DNA of 64,000 nucleotides from Gramella sp. KN1008 (GTDB taxonomy: Bacteria > Bacteroidota > Bacteroidia > Flavobacteriales > Flavobacteriaceae), in contig NZ_SJDV01000008.1 in the NCBI RefSeq assembly GCF_004332155.1, positions 43,577 through 107,576 on the forward strand, read 5' to 3'. Positions within the stretch are counted from its first letter, which is position 1. Each line of letters opens with the position of its first letter. The notes beneath the pieces were generated by a model. It was given only the letters and a program-made list of their open reading frames with translations, had not been told where the DNA came from and ran no database searches. Made by a program: the position numbers and the translations under genes. Below, piece after piece: positions 45,974 through 55,087 of the stretch.

Positions 45974-46918
45974 TTATTTTTCTTCTAACAACCTTTTCAA
46001 AACAGCCTGTGCAGCATAGGTCCTGTTCCCGGCCTGTTGAATGACCAAAGAATCCTGACTGTCCAGAAGCTCATCGGCTATCACCACATTCCTTCGTACA
46101 GGCAAACAATGCATCACTTTGGGATTGTTTAAGTTTTCCAATTTATCTTTTGTCAGGGTCCAATCCCTGTCTGTTTTCAGCACTTTTCCATACTGCTCAT
46201 AACTGCTCCAGTTCTTCACATATACAAAATCGGCATCCTTCAAAGCTTCCTCCTGATTATGGGTCACAGCAGTCTTCTTTGTCACTTCGGGATTAAGATC
46301 ATAACCCACGGGATTCGCGATCACCAGGTCCACATTCATCTTTTGCATGACCTCAACGAACGAATTAGGCACCGATTGCGGCAGGGCTTTAGGATGCGGA
46401 GCCCAGGTAAGCACCACCTTAGGTCGCTCTTTTTGTTTGGTTTCGGTTATCGTTATTGCGTCGGTAAGGGCCTGCAAGGGATGACCCGTTGCACTTTCGA
46501 GATTGATAACCGGAACCGAAGCGTATTTTTTAAAACTGTTCAATACAGTTTCAGCTTCATCTTTTTCTTTATCCTCCAAACCTGGAAAAGCTCTAACCGC
46601 TATGATATCACAATATTGAGAAAGAACTCCAGCCGCTTCCTTGATATGTTCGGCTTTGTTAGAATCCATTACTGCACCATCCTCAAATTCCAGAGCCCAG
46701 CCATCCTTATCTACATTCATGGCCATCACATCCATCCCAAGGAGTTTTGCAGCTTTCTCGGTACTTAAGCGGGTACGCAGACTCGGATTAAAAAACAACA
46801 TCCCTAGTGTTTTCCCCTTTCCAAGATTTGGGACGCTGTTTTCCTTTTTCAACTGAAGGCCTTCATTAATCAATTCGTCTAAACTTTCTATATCTGATAA
46901 TGTGATGTAATTCTTCAT
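45974..46918 (-). CDS. argF': N-acylornithine carbamoyltransferase (ArgF' type)
   Basis: Carbamoylates N-acylated ornithine. The 314-residue protein is of the Bacteroidota/Xanthomonas type, not true ornithine transcarbamylase: FFNPSLRTRLSTEKAA (42-57) replaces STRTR; the proline-rich loop WAPHPKALPQSVPNSF and the HCLPVRRN motif are present. In the enzymes studied, Glu92 gives acetylornithine and Pro90 succinylornithine specificity; the aligned residue here is Ala89 (context MDSNKAEH). Substrate is therefore open. Repeats flank the gene on both sides. Confidence 0.92.
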   Translation of the reverse strand: MKNYITLSDIESLDELINEGLQLKKENSVPNLGKGKTLGMLFFNPSLRTRLSTEKAAKLLGMDVMAMNVDKDGWALEFEDGAVMDSNKAEHIKEAAGVLSQYCDIIAVRAFPGLEDKEKDEAETVLNSFKKYASVPVINLESATGHPLQALTDAITITETKQKERPKVVLTWAPHPKALPQSVPNSFVEVMQKMNVDLVIANPVGYDLNPEVTKKTAVTHNQEEALKDADFVYVKNWSSYEQYGKVLKTDRDWTLTKDKLENLNNPKVMHCLPVRRNVVIADELLDSQDSLVIQQAGNRTYAAQAVLKRLLEEK

Positions 46919-46936
46919 TCTTTCATTTTCAATTTT

Positions 46937-46998
46937 GTCATTCCGAAGAAGTAAAACGACTGAGGAATCTCAGACCTCTCGACTCCGCTCGAGGTGAC
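46937..46998. repeat. Palindromic repeat, argD-argF' junction
   Basis: A 62-bp element from GTCATTCCGAAG to CTCGAGGTGAC, with internal stems GAGGAATCTCAGACCTC and CTCGACTCCGCTCGAG. It fills most of the 98-bp junction and is nearly identical to 49070-49131. Confidence 0.85.
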
Positions 46999-47016
46999 AG
47001 ATCAAGTTTAATTTTA

Positions 47017-48150
47017 TTAATAATGCTTCAAGGCAATTTTCAATGCCTTGAAAAAAGTATCAAATTGTTCTTTTTTAATGTTCAATGGCGGGAGTATTCT
47101 CAACAACTTCTTATTGCTTGCTGCTCCGGTAAAGATCTGATGTCTAAATAGCAGATCCTTTCTCAAATCGGCAACCTCAAAATCGAATTCAAGACCTATC
47201 ATCAAACCTCTTCCTTTCAAATTCTTTATTTGCGGGATCTCCTCCGCCCTTTCCTTAACATACTCGAAAAGGCTTTTTGAGTTCTCAATAAGCTTTTCCT
47301 TTTCAATGATCTCAAGAACAGCAATTCCGGCAGCACAGGCAAGATGATTTCCACCAAAGGTGGTTCCCAGCATTCCGTATTTTGGTTCAATAGCATTATC
47401 GATAAGTATTCCTCCAACAGGAAAACCATTCCCCATCCCTTTTGCAATAGAAATAATATCCGGTCTTATCCCGTGTTTCTGGAATGCGAAGAAATCGCCT
47501 GTTCTACCATAACCAGCCTGAACCTCATCGGCTATAAGAATCGTATTATGGCTCTTGCACAATTCAGCTGCTTTCAAATAAAATTCTGTGGTGCCTTCAT
47601 CAAGTCCGCCCACTCCCTGAACAACTTCAAAGATCACTGCAGCAACATCGTCTTTCTTTAGCTCCTCCTCTAAGGCTTCAGCATCACCAAATCCAACTTT
47701 AGTAGCCTTATGTCCAATATTAAACGGAGATTTTATCGCTTCATTATCTGTCACAGCTACCACTCCGGAAGTCCTTCCATGAAAGGCTTTTTCAAAATAG
47801 ATCACCCTGTCTTTTCCGGTATGAAAAGAAGCCAGTTTTAAGGCATTTTCATTTGCTTCAGCTCCAGAATTACATAAGAAAAGGCTATAATCATTTATTC
47901 CGGAAACCTTTTCAAGTTTAGCAGCAAGTTCATTCTGCAATGGATTCTTTACTGAATTTGAATAAAACCCAATCTCTCTTAACTGATGAGTCAAAGCATT
48001 CACATATGCCGGATGTGAATGGCCAATTGAGATCACAGCATGTCCTCCATAGAGGTCAAGATATTTATTGCCATCCTTATCAAAAACATAAGCTCCTTCT
48101 CCCTTTACCGGGGTTATATCATATAGCGGATATACATCAAATAAATCCAT
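47017..48150 (-). CDS. argD: N-acetylornithine (N-acylornithine) aminotransferase
   Basis: A 377-residue class-III PLP aminotransferase that makes N-acylornithine from the semialdehyde. Motifs include LYGGHAVISIGHSHPAY, FLCNSGAEANENALKLA (the PLP phosphate segment), FHGRTSGVVAVT, IADEVQAGYGRTG and the lysine motif SIAKGMGNGFPVGG. Argument for arginine rather than lysine or putrescine function is its place in the arg operon. proC lies 2 bp upstream. Confidence 0.94.
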   Translation of the reverse strand: MDLFDVYPLYDITPVKGEGAYVFDKDGNKYLDLYGGHAVISIGHSHPAYVNALTHQLREIGFYSNSVKNPLQNELAAKLEKVSGINDYSLFLCNSGAEANENALKLASFHTGKDRVIYFEKAFHGRTSGVVAVTDNEAIKSPFNIGHKATKVGFGDAEALEEELKKDDVAAVIFEVVQGVGGLDEGTTEFYLKAAELCKSHNTILIADEVQAGYGRTGDFFAFQKHGIRPDIISIAKGMGNGFPVGGILIDNAIEPKYGMLGTTFGGNHLACAAGIAVLEIIEKEKLIENSKSLFEYVKERAEEIPQIKNLKGRGLMIGLEFDFEVADLRKDLLFRHQIFTGAASNKKLLRILPPLNIKKEQFDTFFKALKIALKHY

Positions 48151-48152
48151 AT

Positions 48153-48947
48153 TTATCTCTCTGAAATATTATTGATTTTTTTAAATGAGGCCTGAATCCC
48201 TTTGATCAGGGATGAACTCAGGCCGTTGTGTTCCATTTCATTAAGGCCTTCAATGGTACAGCCTCGCGGAGTGGTCACCTTATCGATCTCCTCTTCCGGA
48301 TGTCTCCCCGATTCGATAAGTAAACTGGCTGCACCCAGACAGGTTTGCATAGAAAGCTCCTGAGCGTCTTTCGCATCAAATCCGAGTTGTACAGCCCCCT
48401 GAGTTGTTGCGCGTATCAGACGCATCCAGAATGCCACTCCGCTGGCACATATTACCGTGGCGGCCTGCATTTTATTTTCATCAATAATGATACTTGTTCC
48501 TAACCTGTTGAAAATAGCTTCGGCAATGCTAATGCGTTTCTTCCCTGGTTCGTTACTGCAAAGGCAGGTCATTGACTTTCCTACCGCGATGGCTGTATTA
48601 GGCATTGAACGGATAATAAAATGTTCTTCACCCACGATATTTTCTATTCTTGGAATTTTGAATCCGGTTACCGTTGAGATCAGCACATGCTTATCGGTTA
48701 GTTCATCCTTGATCTCCTCAAGGATTCCCTCCAGTTGCGTGGGTTGCACCGAAAAGATAAGAATATCAGAATTCCTTACAGCCTCAAGATTATCTGAAGT
48801 CACCTTGACTTTTGAATATTCCTCATAATCGGTAATATTCTTAGTCTTTCTCTTTGTGAGGTACAGACTTGTGTAGGCATTGCTAAAAATAAGCCCTTTC
48901 GCTATGGAAAGGCCGAGATTACCGGCACCCAGAATTGCTATTTTCAT
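48153..48947 (-). CDS. proC: Pyrroline-5-carboxylate reductase
   Basis: Last step of proline synthesis. The 264-residue protein has the Rossmann start KIAILGAGNLGLSIAKGL, SVQPTQLEGIL, IRSMPNTAIAVGKS and GCTIEGLNEMEHNG. The ATG at 48947 is chosen, since the upstream in-frame ATG would add nine residues (MTCDYKRTI) with no family match. It is in the middle of the arg operon, a common Flavobacteriia arrangement; ornithine-to-proline traffic may explain it, but this is inference. Confidence 0.92.
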   Translation of the reverse strand: MKIAILGAGNLGLSIAKGLIFSNAYTSLYLTKRKTKNITDYEEYSKVKVTSDNLEAVRNSDILIFSVQPTQLEGILEEIKDELTDKHVLISTVTGFKIPRIENIVGEEHFIIRSMPNTAIAVGKSMTCLCSNEPGKKRISIAEAIFNRLGTSIIIDENKMQAATVICASGVAFWMRLIRATTQGAVQLGFDAKDAQELSMQTCLGAASLLIESGRHPEEEIDKVTTPRGCTIEGLNEMEHNGLSSSLIKGIQASFKKINNISER

Positions 48948-48969
48948 AATCGTTCTTTTATAATCACAT

Positions 48970-49046
48970 GTCATCCTGAACTTGTTTGACTTCGTCTAAT
49001 CATAGATTTCAGGATCTTAGAGAAGCTGAAACAAGTTCAGCTTGAC
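48970..49046. repeat. Palindromic repeat, argC-proC junction, copy 1
   Basis: Runs from GTCATCCTGAACTTG to AAGTTCAGCTTGAC: two complementary ends around a TTTCAGGATC core. Related to 51300-51354. Confidence 0.8.
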
Positions 49047-49069
49047 GGTCCAATCAATTTATGCTTCCT

Positions 49070-49131
49070 GTCATTCCGAAGGAGTAAAACGACTGAGGAA
49101 TCTCAGACCTCTCGACTCCGCTCGAGGTGAC
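49070..49131. repeat. Palindromic repeat, argC-proC junction, copy 2
   Basis: Nearly the same 62-bp element as 46937-46998, from GTCATTCCGAAGG to CGAGGTGAC. It ends directly at the argC stop codon. Confidence 0.85.
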
Positions 49132-50097
49132 TTAAAAATAACTGGCTTTTAAATCCAGTCCTAACTTTTCATCCAGACCAAACATCAGGTTCATATTCTG
49201 AACCGCCTGCCCTGAAGCTCCTTTTAAAAGGTTATCTATAATGCTCGTCACCAGCAATTTGCCCCCGAATTTCTCCAATTTCAACAGGCACTTATTGGTA
49301 TTGACCACCTGCTTTAAATGCAGGTCTTCCTCTATAACAAAAGTGAAAGCCGCATCGGCATAAGCTTCATCATATATTTTCTTTGCATCTTCCAGGCTAC
49401 CAGCAAAACTGGTATATGCCGTTGCATGAATTCCCCTTGAGAAATTCCCCCTGTTCGGAATAAAATTCACATCAGCGCTGTAATTTTCCTGCAGCATCTT
49501 TAAACTTTGGCCTATCTCATTCAAGTGTTGGTGTCCAAAGGACTTATAGGCCGAAAAGTTGTTATCCCTCCAGGTAAAATGGGTCGTATCAGACAATGAA
49601 GTGCCGGCTCCCGTGGCTCCCGTCACCGCATTGACATGCCATTCATCTTTCAGTAACTTTTTCTTTGCCAATGGAAGAATTGCAAGGCTGATAGCCGTCG
49701 CAAAACAACCTGGATTGGCTATATAATCTGCGGTACTAATCTTTTCCTTATTGAATTCTGGCAGGCCATAAACAAAAGAATGACCATCTGCTGCCATTCT
49801 GAAATCGGTACTGAGATCAACAATTTTTGTCTTTTCTGAAAACTGATTTTCTGCAAGGAACTTTTTGGAGTTTCCATGCCCGAGGCAAAGAAAAACCACA
49901 TCTGCTTCCTTATTGATCTCACCACTGAATTTCTGATCGGTTTCACCCAATAGGTCCTGATGAACCTGAGCCACAGGTTTCCCTGGCTGTGAAGTACTGT
50001 ACACAAAATTAAGGTTCACCTCAGGATGCCTTAGCAGGATCCTGATAAGTTCCCCCGCAGTATAACCCGCTCCTCCTATTATCCCGGCTTCTATCAT
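49132..50097 (-). CDS. argC: N-acetyl-gamma-glutamyl-phosphate reductase
   Basis: Reduces the acyl-glutamyl phosphate to semialdehyde with NADPH. The 321-residue protein has GIIGGAGYTAGELIRILLRHPE (start, NADP site), ADVVFLCLGHG, the active-site Cys in YIANPGCFAT, and GATGAGTSLSDTTHF. It is a normal-length class. Its start overlaps the argG stop by 4 bp. Confidence 0.95.
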   Translation of the reverse strand: MIEAGIIGGAGYTAGELIRILLRHPEVNLNFVYSTSQPGKPVAQVHQDLLGETDQKFSGEINKEADVVFLCLGHGNSKKFLAENQFSEKTKIVDLSTDFRMAADGHSFVYGLPEFNKEKISTADYIANPGCFATAISLAILPLAKKKLLKDEWHVNAVTGATGAGTSLSDTTHFTWRDNNFSAYKSFGHQHLNEIGQSLKMLQENYSADVNFIPNRGNFSRGIHATAYTSFAGSLEDAKKIYDEAYADAAFTFVIEEDLHLKQVVNTNKCLLKLEKFGGKLLVTSIIDNLLKGASGQAVQNMNLMFGLDEKLGLDLKASYF

Positions 50098-51281
50098 GCT
50101 TCCTCTTTTACGTGTTGATATATTTTTCCTGAATTGGAAAGGATCTTGATGAATCCTTTGGCATCATCGGCCGTCCAGGCTTTATTTTCCTCACCATATT
50201 TTCCAAATCCTGAATTCATGAGGTCGTACTCAGATTTTATTCCGTCTAACGTGAACCTGTACGGATGAAGCGTTACATAAACTTCACCGCTCACCTGCTC
50301 CTGTGAACTTTCAAGAAAAGCTTCAAGATCTCTCATCACCGGATCCAGGTAAAGCCCTTCATGTAAATGAGTTCCATACCAGTTGGCGAGATAATCCTTA
50401 TGCTGAAGCTGCCATTTACTTAGTGTATGCTTCTCTAATAAATGATGAGCTTTTATCGTAATAAGGGCCGCGGCAGCCTCAAAACCAACCCTTCCCTTTA
50501 TTCCAATAATGGTATCTCCCACATGGATATCCCTTCCAATCGCATACTTTCTGGCGATATCTTCAAGAATCTGAATATTTTTCTCAGGAGAATTCTTTTC
50601 TCCATTCACAGCCGTAAGCTCTCCTTTGGTAAAGCTAAGGCTGACCTGTTTTGATTCTTTTTCTATCAGTTGAGAAGGATACGCTTCTTCAGGCAAAGGC
50701 TTTTCTGAAGTCAGTGTTTCTGCTCCTCCAACACTGGTTCCCCAAAGGCCTTTGTTCACTGAATATTTGGCTTTCTCCCAGTTCATATCCACACCATTTG
50801 CCTGCAGGTAATCTATTTCTTCCTGTCTGCTCAACTGCTTATCCCTGATTGGAGTGATGATCTTGATGTTTGGGGCTATGGTCTGGAAGATCATATCGAA
50901 TCTCACCTGGTCGTTACCTGCGCCGGTACTTCCGTGAGCGATATATTCGGCTCCGATCTCTTTTGCATAATTTACGATCTCGATGGCCTGCACTATTCTT
51001 TCGGCACTCACCGAAAGCGGATAAGTATCATTTTTAAGTACATTCCCAAAAATGAGATATTTAACCACTTTATTATAAAATGATGAAACGGCGTCAATAT
51101 TCTTATAAGTCGCAGCTCCTATCTTTTTGGCATTGGAACCTATTTTTTCGACTTCCTCTTTTGAAAAACCACCGGTGTTCACACTTACCGCATGAACCTC
51201 AAAATTTTCCTCTTTCGATAAATATTTTGCACAGTAAGAAGTGTCTAACCCACCGCTATATGCTATTACTACTTTTTTCAT
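50094..51281 (-). CDS. argG: Argininosuccinate synthase
   Basis: Joins citrulline and aspartate with ATP. The 395-residue protein has the ATP-binding VIAYSGGLDTSYCAKYL (3-19), HGSTGAGNDQVRF (citrulline site) and WGTSVGGAETLTSEKP. It is slightly different from the E. coli type and matches the common Bacteroidota form. It is the second gene of the operon, overlapping argC by 4 bp. Confidence 0.94.
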   Translation of the reverse strand: MKKVVIAYSGGLDTSYCAKYLSKEENFEVHAVSVNTGGFSKEEVEKIGSNAKKIGAATYKNIDAVSSFYNKVVKYLIFGNVLKNDTYPLSVSAERIVQAIEIVNYAKEIGAEYIAHGSTGAGNDQVRFDMIFQTIAPNIKIITPIRDKQLSRQEEIDYLQANGVDMNWEKAKYSVNKGLWGTSVGGAETLTSEKPLPEEAYPSQLIEKESKQVSLSFTKGELTAVNGEKNSPEKNIQILEDIARKYAIGRDIHVGDTIIGIKGRVGFEAAAALITIKAHHLLEKHTLSKWQLQHKDYLANWYGTHLHEGLYLDPVMRDLEAFLESSQEQVSGEVYVTLHPYRFTLDGIKSEYDLMNSGFGKYGEENKAWTADDAKGFIKILSNSGKIYQHVKEEA

Positions 51282-51299
51282 TCTTTTATTTTTTCCTCC

Positions 51300-51354
51300 G
51301 TCATCCTGAACTTGGTTCAGGATCTGAGAGAAGCTGAACCAAGTTCAGCTTGAC
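51300..51354. repeat. Palindromic repeat, GNAT-argG junction
   Basis: From GTCATCCTGAACTTGGTTCA to AAGTTCAGCTTGAC, with internal stem GTTCAGGATC; it fills the 78-bp junction between argG and the GNAT gene. Confidence 0.82.
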
Positions 51355-51359
51355 GATTT

Positions 51360-52001
51360 TTATTCTTTTTCAGCCTTTTCCTTTTTATAGAAAAGAGTTT
51401 GTTTGATATGTTTTAACCTTTGAAAGGTTTTATCATTGAATTTACTCACCTTGTTATTCTTTTTCTTAGATTCTGCCTTCTTCTCAGGATCGTACATCAT
51501 TCCGGTGCATAAACACATCTTATGATCGGTTCTTGTAAGCACGTCATAGTTCTTGCAGGTCTGGCAGCCTTTCCAGAAACTCTCGTCATCTGTAAGTTCA
51601 GAAAATGTTACGGGCTGGTATCCCAGTTCGTAATTGATTTTCATAACGGCAAGACCGGTAGTGATCCCGAAGATCTTTGCATGAGGATACTTCTTTCGGG
51701 AATGATCAAAGATCACTTGTTTAATATCCTTGGCCAGCCCCTGATGCCTGTAGTCGGGATGCACAATAAGTCCTGAATTCGCCACATATTTCTCATGACT
51801 CCATGTCTCGATGTAGCAAAAGCCTGCAAATTTTTCACCATCGAGAGCGATCACCGCATTGCCTTTCTCCATCTTATTAATGATATATTCAGGAGTTCTT
51901 CGCGCAATACCGGTACCTCGTACCTTGGCCGATTCTTCTATGTTTTTGCAAATGATCTCTGCGTAAGAAGCATGAGATTTGTTAGCAATGATAATTCTCA
52001 T
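51360..52001 (-). CDS. GNAT acyltransferase, probable N-acylglutamate synthase
   Basis: A 213-residue GNAT protein that starts the arg operon. The acetyl-CoA loop is VHPDYRHQGLA (80-90). Unusual for GNAT, the C-terminal part has a Cys cluster, CQTC (146-149) and CLC (163-165), then a Lys-rich tail. No argA or argJ is seen, and the operon needs an enzyme for the first step, so this is the best candidate for N-acetyl- or N-succinylglutamate synthase. Similar GNAT genes occur at this place in other Bacteroidota; a general GNAT role is the alternative. Confidence 0.75.
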   Translation of the reverse strand: MRIIIANKSHASYAEIICKNIEESAKVRGTGIARRTPEYIINKMEKGNAVIALDGEKFAGFCYIETWSHEKYVANSGLIVHPDYRHQGLAKDIKQVIFDHSRKKYPHAKIFGITTGLAVMKINYELGYQPVTFSELTDDESFWKGCQTCKNYDVLTRTDHKMCLCTGMMYDPEKKAESKKKNNKVSKFNDKTFQRLKHIKQTLFYKKEKAEKE

Positions 52002-52082
52002 CTGCTAAGAAATTTTGTTCGAAAATAATTTGATTTAGTCTACCGAAGGGGGAACCGGACTCACCTAAGTTCCATTAATATA

Positions 52083-52115
52083 CGCACGCACTTACGTGCG
52101 GCGGGGGAAAAAGCG
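52083..52115. repeat. GC-rich repeat, copy 1
   Basis: GCACTTACGTGCGGCGGGG then aaaaagcgg, with an internal GCAC/GTGC hairpin. It is GC-rich in an AT-rich region and similar to 52232-52267. Confidence 0.5.
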
Positions 52116-52231
52116 GCGCATAGGAGATATGTCAGAAAAAATCCTGATATATAATTTAAATTCTATGCTTTTAAGGTGTTTCAAAATGGAAAAAATCAAA
52201 TAATATTAATTAAAAGGAAGAGTCAGGGCCA

Positions 52232-52267
52232 GCGCTTAGCTGCGGCGGGGCCTGAAATGAAAAGCGG
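52232..52267. repeat. GC-rich repeat, copy 2
   Basis: GCGCTTAGCTGCGGCGGGG followed by gaaatgaaaagcggg. Shares CTTA, CTGCGGCGGGG/GTGCGGCGGGG and AAAAGCGG with copy 1, 145 bp away. Confidence 0.5.
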
Positions 52268-52334
52268 GTAATATTATTTGTCTGAATGTTTTCACGTGAT
52301 AAATGTACATAATATTTTGGTTCACACTAATTTA

Positions 52335-53609
52335 TTAGACTAAAAATTGAAATAAGTTTGGCTTATCATTCAGATATTCCCCATAAAAGTTCTTCTTTTT
52401 CATACGCTCTACCAGGGGTTCAAAGTCTGCCGGATCATTGAGTTCAATCCCCACCACTGCCGGACCATTCTCCCTGTGATGTTTTTTGGAATATTCAAAG
52501 TGAGTGATATCATCATTAGGCCCAAGAACCTTTGCTACAAATTCTTTCAGGGCACCGGCTCTTTGTGGAAAGCTCACAATAAAATAGTGCTTAATTCCTG
52601 CATATAGAAGTGCTCTTTCTTTGATCTCGGCGGTCCTGGTAATGTCATTATTACTACCGCTTACTATACAAACCACGTTCTTGCCCTTTATCTCCTCAGC
52701 ATACAGGTCTAAAGCCGAGATCGCCATAGCTCCAGCTGGCTCTACTACTAATGCATCCTGATTATACAGATCAAGGATGGTCTGACAGATCTTACCTTCA
52801 GGGATACAGATCATATCGTCGAGATTCTCTTTACAGATCTCAAAATTCCGGTTACCTACTTTTTGAACCGCGGCGCCATCCACAAATCTTTCGATTTCGG
52901 AGAGTTCTACCACTTTGCCCTCTTTAAGCGAAGAAGTCATGGATGGTGCGCCTGTAGGTTCAACCCCAATTATTTTTGTGTTTGGGGAAAGTTTCTTGAA
53001 AACAGTGGAAATGCCTGCCAGCAAACCGCCACCACCCAGGGGAGCAAATACATAATCTACAGGGGCATCAGTCTGTTCCAGTATTTCCAGGCCTATAGTG
53101 GCCTGGCCTTCGATCACTTTTTCATCATCAAAAGGATGTATAAAAACCAGTCCGAATTTTTCCTTATGCTTCATGGCACTTTTAAAGGAATCATCAAAAG
53201 TGTCACCTTTAAGGATCACTTCCACCCATTCGCCACCAAACATCTGGGTTTGTTCTACCTTTTGTCGCGGAGTGGTGATAGGCATATAAATCACACCTTT
53301 GGCTCTCAGCTTGTTACAGGCAAATGCAACGCCCTGGGCGTGGTTACCCGCGCTCGCGCAGATAACCCCTCTCTTAAGCTGATCTTGCGGGAGACTGGAG
53401 ATCTTATTATAAGCACCGCGGATCTTATAGGAACGTACCTGCTGCAGATCTTCCCGTTTCAGAAGGATATTCGCTTCGTATCGTTTACTATAAGTAAAAG
53501 AATCAGCAAGAGGTGTTTTCAGGACTACCCTGGAGATCCTTTCGGCCGCCTCTTTTACAGCTTCAAGTGTTGGTTTATATTTTCTATCTTTTTCCAGCAA
53601 CATATTCAT
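52335..53609 (-). CDS. ilvA: Threonine ammonia-lyase (biosynthetic)
   Basis: Makes 2-oxobutanoate from threonine for isoleucine. The 424-residue protein has the PLP lysine region SYKIRGAYNKI (about 57-67), ASAGNHAQGVA, PLGGGGLLAGIS and IVSGSNND. The C-terminal ACT-like domain (about 330-424) is a single copy, shorter than the E. coli double regulatory domain but usual in Firmicutes and Bacteroidota. It directly follows ilvC (stop/start adjacent). Confidence 0.94.
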   Translation of the reverse strand: MNMLLEKDRKYKPTLEAVKEAAERISRVVLKTPLADSFTYSKRYEANILLKREDLQQVRSYKIRGAYNKISSLPQDQLKRGVICASAGNHAQGVAFACNKLRAKGVIYMPITTPRQKVEQTQMFGGEWVEVILKGDTFDDSFKSAMKHKEKFGLVFIHPFDDEKVIEGQATIGLEILEQTDAPVDYVFAPLGGGGLLAGISTVFKKLSPNTKIIGVEPTGAPSMTSSLKEGKVVELSEIERFVDGAAVQKVGNRNFEICKENLDDMICIPEGKICQTILDLYNQDALVVEPAGAMAISALDLYAEEIKGKNVVCIVSGSNNDITRTAEIKERALLYAGIKHYFIVSFPQRAGALKEFVAKVLGPNDDITHFEYSKKHHRENGPAVVGIELNDPADFEPLVERMKKKNFYGEYLNDKPNLFQFLV

Positions 53610-55085
53610 CTATTCGTATATTTTCTTCATTGCGGTCATCGCCTTTCTAAGCCTGGCTCCCACCTTTTCTACCGGATGACTTCTAAGAGCATCATTTACA
53701 GCGATAAGTTCCTGATTGTCCACACCATCATATCCGTTTCCGAATGATTTTCCTGCCACTTCAGGCTCAAGACCATTCACATAATCCTTGATAAGTGGTT
53801 TGGCCGCATGATCAAACAGGTAACAGCCATATTCCGCGGTATCTGAGATCACGCGATTCATCTCATATAACTTCTTACGCGCTATGGTATTGGCAATTAG
53901 CGGAGTCTCATGAAGTGACTCGTAATATGCGGAATCTTCAATGATCCCGGCCTCTACCATCGTTTCAAATGCAAGCTCTACCCCTGCTTTTACAAAAGCC
54001 ACAAGAAGCACACCTTTGTCAAAATATTCCTGCTCCTTTATTTCTTCGGAAGTAGCTTCCGTTTTCTCAAAAGCAGTATTCTCGGTATCGGCTCTCCAGG
54101 TTAATAATTCCTTATCGTCATTTGCCCAATCTTTCATCATCCTGCTGCTAAAAGCTCCCGAAATGATATCGTCCATATGTTTCTGGAAAAGCGGGCGCAT
54201 CTGTTCTTTCAGATCTTCGGCAATTTCGTTAGCTCTTAATTTGGCCGGATTTGAAAGCCTGTCCATCATATTGGTGATACCACCATGTTTTAAAGCTTCA
54301 GTGATGGTCTCCCATCCATACTGGATTAGCTTTGCAGCATAATTAGGATCTACACCATCGGCCACCATCTTATCGAAAGTAAGGATAGATCCTGTTTGTA
54401 GCACACCACATAAAATGGTCTGTTCTCCCATAAGATCTGATTTTACTTCAGCTACAAATGAAGACTCCAGCACTCCGGCCCTATGGCCGCCTGTAGCATA
54501 TGCATAGGCCTTGGCCCATTCAAAACCGATCCCTTTCGGATCATTCTCAGGGTGCACCGCAATAAGCGTTGGAACTCCAAATCCACGTTTATATTCTTCA
54601 CGAACTTCGGACCCCGGACATTTTGGAGCTACCATGATCACGGTAATATCTTCGCGTATCTTCATCCCTTCTTCCACGATGTTAAAACCGTGGGAATAGG
54701 ACAGCACCGCTCCTTCTTTAATATGAGGCACGATCGCATTAATTACCGGAGTATGTTGTTTATCGGGAGTAAGGTTGATCACAAGATCGGCCTGAGGAAT
54801 AAGTTCCTCATAGGTCCCGACATTAAAATTATTTTCAGTTGCATTTTTCCAGGACTGTCTTTTTTCTTTGATAGCTCCCTCGCGAAGGGCATAGGAAATA
54901 TCGAGACCACTGTCTCTCATGTTCAATCCCTGGTTAAGTCCCTGGGCACCACAGCCCACGATAACGATTTTTTTTCCTTTTAAAGCAGTCACTCCTTCAC
55001 TGAACTCGTCCAGATCCATAAACCTGCAGGTTCCCAGTTGGGCCAGTTGTTCTCGTAATGGAAGGCTGTTAAAGTAGTTGGTCAT
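53610..55085 (-). CDS. ilvC: Ketol-acid reductoisomerase, class II
   Basis: Isomerises and reduces acetolactate in valine and isoleucine synthesis. The 491-residue length is the long class II form, with duplicated C-terminal knot domains. Motifs: [22 protein letters not shown] (NADP site, about 35-56), [20 protein letters not shown], and [13 protein letters not shown] (metal ligands). It is between ilvN (2 bp) and ilvA. Confidence 0.96.
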   Translation of the reverse strand: MTNYFNSLPLREQLAQLGTCRFMDLDEFSEGVTALKGKKIVIVGCGAQGLNQGLNMRDSGLDISYALREGAIKEKRQSWKNATENNFNVGTYEELIPQADLVINLTPDKQHTPVINAIVPHIKEGAVLSYSHGFNIVEEGMKIREDITVIMVAPKCPGSEVREEYKRGFGVPTLIAVHPENDPKGIGFEWAKAYAYATGGHRAGVLESSFVAEVKSDLMGEQTILCGVLQTGSILTFDKMVADGVDPNYAAKLIQYGWETITEALKHGGITNMMDRLSNPAKLRANEIAEDLKEQMRPLFQKHMDDIISGAFSSRMMKDWANDDKELLTWRADTENTAFEKTEATSEEIKEQEYFDKGVLLVAFVKAGVELAFETMVEAGIIEDSAYYESLHETPLIANTIARKKLYEMNRVISDTAEYGCYLFDHAAKPLIKDYVNGLEPEVAGKSFGNGYDGVDNQELIAVNDALRSHPVEKVGARLRKAMTAMKKIYE

Positions 55086-55087
55086 GA

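Larger units (their letters stand above)
52002..52334. other. Intergenic region between ilvA and the arg operon
   Basis: Contains two diverged copies of a GC-rich block (52083-52115 and 52232-52267), and the presumed arg promoter near the GNAT start (CGAAAATA at 52020-52027, i.e. TATTTTCG on the minus strand, one base off the -7 consensus). I see no supported coding frame. Confidence 0.5.

Noticed and set aside
43915..51359. Repeats in the arg operon as a CRISPR array
   Set aside because: Copies are palindromic, dispersed between genes, and have no regular spacers or cas genes.
52083..52115. The GC-rich block as a tRNA or known riboswitch
   Set aside because: There is no cloverleaf, no TTCGA arm, and no match to riboswitch cores that I recognise.
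52863..53747. A 294-codon open frame on the plus strand across ilvA and ilvC
   Set aside because: It is antisense to two conserved enzymes in correct frame, and its translation has no family features.
54483..54983. A 166-codon plus-strand frame inside ilvC
   Set aside because: Shadow of the conserved ilvC frame; no signal or motif of its own.
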